64,000 nucleotides of DNA, taken from Pseudomonas floridensis (GTDB lineage: Bacteria; Pseudomonadota; Gammaproteobacteria; Pseudomonadales; Pseudomonadaceae). The position numbers and the translations under genes were made by a program. The notes under the pieces were generated by a model. That model searched no databases. It worked only from the letters and a program-made list of their open reading frames with translations, and had not been told where the DNA came from. The DNA is taken from contig NZ_MUIO01000074.1 in the NCBI RefSeq assembly GCF_002087235.1, forward strand, positions 1 through 64,000, in the 5' to 3' direction. Every line of letters begins with the position of its first letter. Position 1 is the stretch's first letter. Positions 59,120-64,000 of the stretch are shown piece by piece.

Positions 59120-59147
59120 GGATATGCGTCACAGACCACGCATATCC
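59120..59147 (-). other. Stem-loop after phaJ
   Basis: GGATATGCGT (59120-59129) and ACGCATATCC (59138-59147) form a perfect 10-bp stem with an 8-base loop, 6 bases beyond the phaJ stop. No T-run on the phaJ strand. Probably a 3'-end stabiliser or Rho-assisted stop before hopAK1. Confidence 0.65.
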
Positions 59148-59153
59148 AGGACT

Positions 59154-59630
59154 TCAGGCCTGACCGAAAGTGATCTCGGGCAGTACGGTCAGCTCCACGC
59201 TCTGCTGTTTGCGTGGCGCGAGGATTTCCGCTTCGCCGTCCACTACCAGTTCATCGTTCTGGTTGAACACACGGGTCGCGATGCGCACGCGGAATTTCGG
59301 CAGTTTTTCCAGAATCTCAAGACGCACGGTCAGGGTATCGCCCAGTTTGACCGGCTTCTGAAAAGTCATCTTCTGACCGATGTAGATCGTGCCCGGCCCA
59401 GGCAATTCGCAGGCCACGGCAGCGCTGATCAAAGCACCGCTGAACATACCGTGCGCGATGCGCTCCTTGAACATGGTTCTGGACGCGTATTCAGCGTCCA
59501 GGTGGACCGGGTTGTGATCGCCGGACATGGCCGCGAACAGCTGAATATCGCGTTCCTGAACCGTCTTGCTGTAGCTGGCGGTCTGACCGACTTCAAGGGC
59601 TTCGTAGGGCGTGTTGGTGACTTGAGTCAT
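59154..59630 (-). CDS. phaJ: (R)-specific enoyl-CoA hydratase, MaoC/PhaJ family
   Basis: 158 residues from the ATG at 59630 (AGGACA upstream). The hydratase-2 motif FAAMSGDHNPVHLDAEYASRT carries the catalytic Asp and His. FKERIAHGMFSGALISAAVACELPGPGTIYIGQKMTF and EKLPKFRVRIATRVFNQ are close to PhaJ1 of P. aeruginosa. It converts trans-2-enoyl-CoA to (R)-3-hydroxyacyl-CoA, linking beta-oxidation to polyhydroxyalkanoate synthesis. The neighbouring fadD1-fadD2-hydrolase-phaJ order is as in P. aeruginosa. Confidence 0.9.
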   Translation of the reverse strand: MTQVTNTPYEALEVGQTASYSKTVQERDIQLFAAMSGDHNPVHLDAEYASRTMFKERIAHGMFSGALISAAVACELPGPGTIYIGQKMTFQKPVKLGDTLTVRLEILEKLPKFRVRIATRVFNQNDELVVDGEAEILAPRKQQSVELTVLPEITFGQA

Positions 59631-59671
59631 GTGGCTGTCCTGGACAATTAAAGAAGGTGAAACGCGCAACA

Positions 59672-60616
59672 TCATTCGGCCCGGTGCGCGCCTGGCTGAT
59701 CGAGGGCGTACTGCACCCAGTCGAGCAGGTCACGGGTGACTTCGTCGCGGTTCGTATCGTTGAGCAGTTCGTGCCGGGCCTTCGGATAAACATTAAGTTG
59801 TAACACTTGATGACCCGCTTCTGCCAATGCATCGGCAAGATCTTTCAGACGCTTGCCGGCACTCACCGGATCACATTCGCCGCCAATAATGAGTAGCGGA
59901 AGGCTCGAATCGATCTGTGCAAGGTTCGAAGGCTGACTGATGTGTTGCAGCCCGCCAAGCAGATCCACCCACAACTGATTGGTGCATCGAAAGCCGCACA
60001 GCGGGTCCTGAATGTACGCATCCACCTCGTGCGGGTCGCGGCTGAGCCAGTCAAAACAGGTGCGGGCCGGTTTGAACGCCTTGTTGAACGAGCCGAACGA
60101 CAGCCATTCGATCAGCCTGCTTCGCCCCTTGGGCCCCTGACGCAAGCGCTCGAACCGGGCGACGACACGTGCGCTGCGATAGAAAGACGGTGGATGGAAG
60201 TTCGAGCCGCTGAGAATGGCGCCCTGCAACCCTGCACCGTGGTGCATCAGGTAAGCCTGGGCAATGTAGCTGCCCAGGCTGTGGCCGAGCAGAAACAGCG
60301 GCAGATCGGCGTGCCGCTGGCCGATCGACTGATGCAGTGTGGCCAGATCGTCCACCACCTTGCTCCAGCCGTCCTGGTTGGCGAAATGCCCGAGCCTGCC
60401 CTGCAAGGCGGTTTTGCCGTGACCGCGCTGATCGTGTGCATACAAGGCGATGCCCGCCGCGCTCAACGCCGCGCCAAGTCGTGCGTAGCGGCCGCTGTGT
60501 TCTGCCATACCGTGGGCTACCATCATCACGGCCCTGGGCGCGGTGTCCGGCAGCCAGACATTGACGTACAGACGGCAATGGTCGTTGCTGTCGAGCCAGA
60601 ATGTAGTGTGCTTCAT
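59672..60616 (-). CDS. Alpha/beta hydrolase (monoacylglycerol lipase-like)
   Basis: 314 residues. The N-terminal block VMMVAHGMAEHSGRYARLGAALSAAGIALYAHDQRGHGKT is typical of lysophospholipase/monoglyceride lipases. The nucleophile elbow is LLGHSLGSYIAQ, the acid lies in GGECDPVSAGKRL, and the catalytic His is in YPKARHELLND. Cytoplasmic, no signal peptide. It lies 41 bases upstream of phaJ on the same strand; the pair probably forms an operon for fatty-acyl release and use. Confidence 0.9.
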   Translation of the reverse strand: MKHTTFWLDSNDHCRLYVNVWLPDTAPRAVMMVAHGMAEHSGRYARLGAALSAAGIALYAHDQRGHGKTALQGRLGHFANQDGWSKVVDDLATLHQSIGQRHADLPLFLLGHSLGSYIAQAYLMHHGAGLQGAILSGSNFHPPSFYRSARVVARFERLRQGPKGRSRLIEWLSFGSFNKAFKPARTCFDWLSRDPHEVDAYIQDPLCGFRCTNQLWVDLLGGLQHISQPSNLAQIDSSLPLLIIGGECDPVSAGKRLKDLADALAEAGHQVLQLNVYPKARHELLNDTNRDEVTRDLLDWVQYALDQPGAHRAE

Positions 60617-60821
60617 GGCGATTTCCCGATCTGGAGCGGCTGCCTTGGAATGTATGCTTGAGTGTATAACCCGTGAGTGATTGCAGCCGGATGGGCAGCA
60701 AGATTCACGGCGTTGATGACGCCAATACGGATATTTGCCTTCCTGGTTTTAACTGCTAACGTCGGGCCAGACCCGATTTTCAACAGCGGGCCAGGCATAA
60801 GCAGGGAAGAGGATAAAAATA

Positions 60822-62510
60822 ATGCTACCTGAATTCTGGAACGATAAACGCCCTGCCGGGGTGACCTCTGAGCTGGATCTTCAAGCCTATCGATCGGTCG
60901 TTGATGTGTTTGAACGCTGCTGCAGAAAATTTGCGGATCGACCTGCCTTCAGCAATATGGGCGTGACGCTGACCTACGCCGACCTTGAACGCCATTCGGC
61001 GGCCTTCGCCCGTTACCTGCAGCATCACACCGACCTGGTGCCTGGCGACCGCATCGCCGTGCAAATGCCCAATCTGCTGCAATACCCGATCGCGGTATTC
61101 GGAGCGATGCGCGCCGGTCTGATCGTGGTCAACACCAACCCGCTCTACACCGCACGTGAAATGCGGCATCAGTTCAAGGATTCGGGGGCCAAGGCGCTGG
61201 TGTACCTGAACCTGTTCGGCAAGCTGGTGCAGGAAGTTCTGCCTGACACCGAGCTGCGTTACCTGATCGAAGTGAAAATGGGCGATATGCAGTCGCCGGC
61301 CAAAGGCTGGTTGATCAACACCATCGTCGCCAGGGTTAAAAAACTGGTGCCTGCCTACAGCCTGCCCCAGGCCACCGGCTTCAAGAGCGTCTTGCGACTG
61401 GGCCGTGGCGGTACGATGAAACCTGTGTCAGTCGGGCTGGATGACGTCGCCGTGCTGCAATACACCGGTGGCACCACCGGAGCGGCCAAGGGCGCGATGC
61501 TGACCCACGGCAATCTGGTTGCCAACATGCAGCAGGTGTATGCCTGCATGCGTCAGCATTGTCCCGAGCGTGGCGTGATGTTCGAAGAGGGTAAGGAAGT
61601 GATGATCGCGCCGTTGCCGCTCTATCACATCTACGCGTTCACGGCGAACTGCATGTGCATGATGATCAGCGGCAACCACAATATCCTGATCACCAACCCA
61701 CGGGACATCGGCGGCTTCATCAAGGAACTGGGCAAGTGGAAGTTCACCGCGATGATCGGGCTCAATACGCTGTTCGTGGCCCTGATGAACCACCCGGACT
61801 TCAAGCGTCTGGATTTCTCGGCATTCAAGAGCACCAACTCGGGTGGCACCGCGCTGGTCAAGGCCACCGCCGAACGCTGGGCCGAGATCACCGGATGCAC
61901 GATCGTCGAGGGCTACGGCCTGACCGAAACATCTCCGGTGGCCAGCGCCAACCCGTACGGAGCCTTGGTACGGCTGGGCACGGTCGGCATTCCGGTGCCG
62001 GGCACCGGCATGAAGGTCATTGATGACGAGGGCGCAGAGTTGCCGTTCGGCGAACGCGGCGAGCTGTGCATCAAAGGCCCGCAGGTGATGAAGGGTTACT
62101 GGAATCGCCCTGAGGCCACTGCCGAAGCACTGGACGCCGAGGGCTGGTTCAAGACCGGAGACATCGCGGTGATCGGTGCCGACGGTTTCGTCAGTATCGT
62201 GGACCGCAAGAAAGACCTGATCATCGTCTCCGGATTCAATGTCTACCCCAACGAGATCGAAGACGTGGTCATGGCTCACCCGAAAGTCGCCAACTGCGCC
62301 TGCATCGGTGTGCCGGACGAGCGCTCGGGCGAGGCCGTCAAGCTGTTCGTAGTGCCGCGCGAGGCAGGCGTCAGCGTCGACGAACTCAAAGCGTTCTGCA
62401 AAGAGAACTTCACGGGTTACAAAGTCCCCAAGCACATTGTGCTGCGTGAATCCCTGCCGATGACGCCGGTGGGCAAGATCCTGCGCAGGGAGCTTCGCGA
62501 CATCGCCTGA
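60822..62510 (+). CDS. fadD2: Long-chain-fatty-acid-CoA ligase FadD2
   Basis: 562 residues, AGAGGA before the ATG. The AMP-binding P-loop is YTGGTTGAAKGAM, the adenylate motif YGLTETSPVA, and the FACS motif is near GWFKTGDIAVI, followed by DRKKDLIIVSGFNVYP and the C-terminal Lys region TPVGKILRRELRDI. It activates fatty acids to acyl-CoA at the inner membrane. fadD2 is chosen over fadD1 because, as in P. aeruginosa, this copy lies next to the hydrolase gene. Confidence 0.93.
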   Translation: MLPEFWNDKRPAGVTSELDLQAYRSVVDVFERCCRKFADRPAFSNMGVTLTYADLERHSAAFARYLQHHTDLVPGDRIAVQMPNLLQYPIAVFGAMRAGLIVVNTNPLYTAREMRHQFKDSGAKALVYLNLFGKLVQEVLPDTELRYLIEVKMGDMQSPAKGWLINTIVARVKKLVPAYSLPQATGFKSVLRLGRGGTMKPVSVGLDDVAVLQYTGGTTGAAKGAMLTHGNLVANMQQVYACMRQHCPERGVMFEEGKEVMIAPLPLYHIYAFTANCMCMMISGNHNILITNPRDIGGFIKELGKWKFTAMIGLNTLFVALMNHPDFKRLDFSAFKSTNSGGTALVKATAERWAEITGCTIVEGYGLTETSPVASANPYGALVRLGTVGIPVPGTGMKVIDDEGAELPFGERGELCIKGPQVMKGYWNRPEATAEALDAEGWFKTGDIAVIGADGFVSIVDRKKDLIIVSGFNVYPNEIEDVVMAHPKVANCACIGVPDERSGEAVKLFVVPREAGVSVDELKAFCKENFTGYKVPKHIVLRESLPMTPVGKILRRELRDIA

Positions 62511-62866
62511 GTGTAGGAATTGTCTCTTTTTGCGTCTTTGGCCTCGCTTGTATTGACTTGCAAGCGGGGCCTGATTTTTTGACTAATCTGAACACGCGTG
62601 TCACAAGCGCTCTGGCTCAATGCTTTCAGAGATCGCGTTATTCTCTGTGTCAGAATAAACGGTGTGACCAATAGTGGCTCGATAGTCATTATTGTGACCG
62701 TAGAGGCCCGGTTTGCCTCTAGTCGGCCCTTGGCAAAGCTGCTACTCTCGGCGCGCTTTTTGACCTGTCATGAAGCGAATGGGCGTCTACTGCACAATTC
62801 CAAAACACAAGAAAATCATCGCCTAAAGCGATGTGAAGAATTCGCTATCGCTATGGAGCCGGCTGA
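62511..62866. other. Intergenic region between fadD2 and fadD1
   Basis: 356 bases with no gene. It starts with the fadD2 terminator (62540-62580) and should contain a separate fadD1 promoter, since the terminator looks strong. A small hairpin CATCGC/GCGATG lies at about 62817-62833, 34 bases before the fadD1 start. No clear fatty-acid-regulator site was found. Confidence 0.5.
62540..62580 (+). terminator. Rho-independent terminator after fadD2
   Basis: GGCCTCGCTTG (62540-62550) pairs with CAAGCGGGGCC (62561-62571), with one G-U pair and a 10-base loop, followed by TGATTTTTT. Confidence 0.88.
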
Positions 62867-64000
62867 ATGATTGAAAACTTCTGGAAGGATAAATACCCGT
62901 CTGGTATCCCCACCGATATCAATCCCGATGAGTATCCAAACGTCCAGGCGGTCCTGAAGCAGTCCTGCCAGCGTTTCGCCGACAAACCCGCCTTCAGCAA
63001 TCTGGGCAAGACTCTCACATACGGCGAGCTGTACGAGTTGTCCGGCGCATTCGCCGCCTGGATTCAACAACACACCGACCTCGTGCCTGGCGACCGCATC
63101 GCCGTGCAGTTGCCCAACGTGCTGCAGTACCCGGTTGCCGTATTTGGCGCCCTTCGTGCTGGTCTGATCGTGGTCAATACCAACCCGCTGTACACCGCGC
63201 GCGAAATGGAACACCAGTTCAACGACTCCGGCGCCAAGGCGCTGGTGTGCCTGGCGAACATGGCGCATCTGGCCGAGAAGGTCGTGCCCAAGACCCAGGT
63301 CAGGCACGTGATCGTCACCGAAGTCGCCGACTTGCTGCCGCCCCTCAAGCGCCTGCTGGTCAACAGCGTCATCAAGTACGTCAAGAAGATGGTTCCTGCC
63401 TATCATCTGCCCAAGGCCGTCAAATTCAACGATGTCCTGAAAAAAGGCCATGGCCAGCCGGTTACCGACGTGTCGCCCAGCAGTTCGGACGTCGCAGTGT
63501 TGCAATACACCGGCGGCACCACGGGCGTGGCCAAGGGCGCGATGCTTACCCATCGCAACCTGATCGCCAACATGCTGCAGTGCAGGGCGCTGATGGCGTC
63601 CAACCTCAATGAAGGCAGCGAGATTCTCATCACGCCGTTGCCGCTCTACCACATTTACGCGTTTACCTTTCACTGCATGGCCATGATGCTGATCGGTAAC
63701 CACAACGTGCTGATCAGCAATCCGCGTGACTTGCCGGCAATGGTCAAGGAACTGTCCAAATGGAAGTTCACTGGCTTCGTCGGCTTGAATACCTTGTTCG
63801 TTGCCCTGTGCAACAACGAGGCTTTCCGCAACCTGGATTTCTCGGCGCTGAAAGTCACGCTTTCCGGCGGCATGGCCCTGCAACTGGCGGCGGCCGAGCG
63901 TTGGAAGCAGGTCACCAACTGCCCGATCTGCGAAGGTTACGGCATGACTGAAACCAGTCCGGTCGCGACGGTAAACCCCATTCAGAAGATCCAGATGGGC
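62867..64000 (+). CDS. fadD1: Long-chain-fatty-acid-CoA ligase FadD1 (3' end beyond window)
   Basis: 378 codons present out of an expected 560 or so; the frame is open at the window edge. ATG at 62867 with GGAG eight bases upstream. MIENFWKDKYPSGIPTDI is the FadD1-type N terminus. The P-loop YTGGTTGVAKGAM and the YGMTETSPVA motif are both present. A paralogue of fadD2, arranged in tandem on the plus strand. Confidence 0.93.
   Translation, partial: MIENFWKDKYPSGIPTDINPDEYPNVQAVLKQSCQRFADKPAFSNLGKTLTYGELYELSGAFAAWIQQHTDLVPGDRIAVQLPNVLQYPVAVFGALRAGLIVVNTNPLYTAREMEHQFNDSGAKALVCLANMAHLAEKVVPKTQVRHVIVTEVADLLPPLKRLLVNSVIKYVKKMVPAYHLPKAVKFNDVLKKGHGQPVTDVSPSSSDVAVLQYTGGTTGVAKGAMLTHRNLIANMLQCRALMASNLNEGSEILITPLPLYHIYAFTFHCMAMMLIGNHNVLISNPRDLPAMVKELSKWKFTGFVGLNTLFVALCNNEAFRNLDFSALKVTLSGGMALQLAAAERWKQVTNCPICEGYGMTETSPVATVNPIQKIQMG

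Noticed and set aside
1..64000. CRISPR arrays, tRNA or rRNA genes, insertion sequences
   Set aside because: Scanned by eye for regular spaced repeats, cloverleaf genes and transposase motifs; none found. The only mobile DNA is the element at 20.5-27 kb.

Overview
The window is chromosomal DNA of a plant-associated Pseudomonas, almost certainly of the P. syringae group. The strongest evidence is a hopAK1-type harpin/pectate-lyase gene preceded by a good HrpL (hrp) box, beside fadD1-fadD2-phaJ. The liv/bra, DinG, RapA, NhaA and DUF6231-YchJ genes, and extragenic hairpins of the pseudomonad REP type, agree with this. No tRNA, rRNA or CRISPR array was seen.

Layout. 1-10.5 kb: a ligase-associated DNA-repair set (exonuclease, ATP-dependent ligase, DEXH helicase, PdeM phosphoesterase), all on the minus strand, split in the middle by a five-gene basic-amino-acid ABC transporter laid out like aotJQMOP. 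10.7-14.4 kb: a penicillin-acylase-type lipoprotein, a glutathione transferase and a His-rich SEC-C mini-protein. 14.4-16.1 kb: a small SOS-linked module with a self-cleaving CI/PrtR-like repressor, a DUF1654 gene behind a textbook LexA box, and a holin-like membrane protein. The repressor and the holin-like gene share an operator-like sequence. 16.1-20.5 kb: LEA14-like lipoprotein, a hypothetical gene, a TonB receptor with a signalling domain, and ychJ.

20,502-26,964 is an integrated element of about 6.4 kb, bounded by a 20-bp direct repeat and inserted in the 3' end of a DUF6231 gene. The element restores that 3' end but separates the gene from ychJ, its former close neighbour. It carries a tyrosine integrase, a KilA-N protein, an HNH endonuclease, a probable major capsid protein with a C-terminal Ig-like (BIG2) domain, and several small unknown genes. 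It has no terminase, portal or tail genes. Two minus-strand sites (24,031-24,048 and 24,783-24,800) share the 12-mer CCCTCACTATTG. They look like promoters for a T7/gh-1-type phage RNA polymerase, and each lies just upstream of a gene block. My reading is a phage satellite that relies on a T7-like helper and supplies its own capsid protein. This is the most interesting object in the window.

27-43.4 kb: DUF1145 and collagen-like genes, nucleoside uptake (Tsx-like porin plus NUP protein), CopD-like membrane protein, dinG, a class-C-beta-lactamase-like hydrolase, an OmpA protein with a histone-H1-like tail, pdxH, a glycine-zipper lipoprotein, nhaA, an FAD dehydrogenase, a lipoprotein, and a divergent SDR/LysR pair. 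43.4-49 kb: the branched-chain amino-acid transporter livKHMGF and DUF2288. 49-57 kb: a MHYT-GGDEF-EAL protein, an MFS transporter, rapA and two small hypothetical genes. 57-64 kb: hopAK1, phaJ, an alpha/beta hydrolase, fadD2 and a fadD1 cut by the window edge. Product calls rest on recognised motifs and remembered family sequences; no searches were run.
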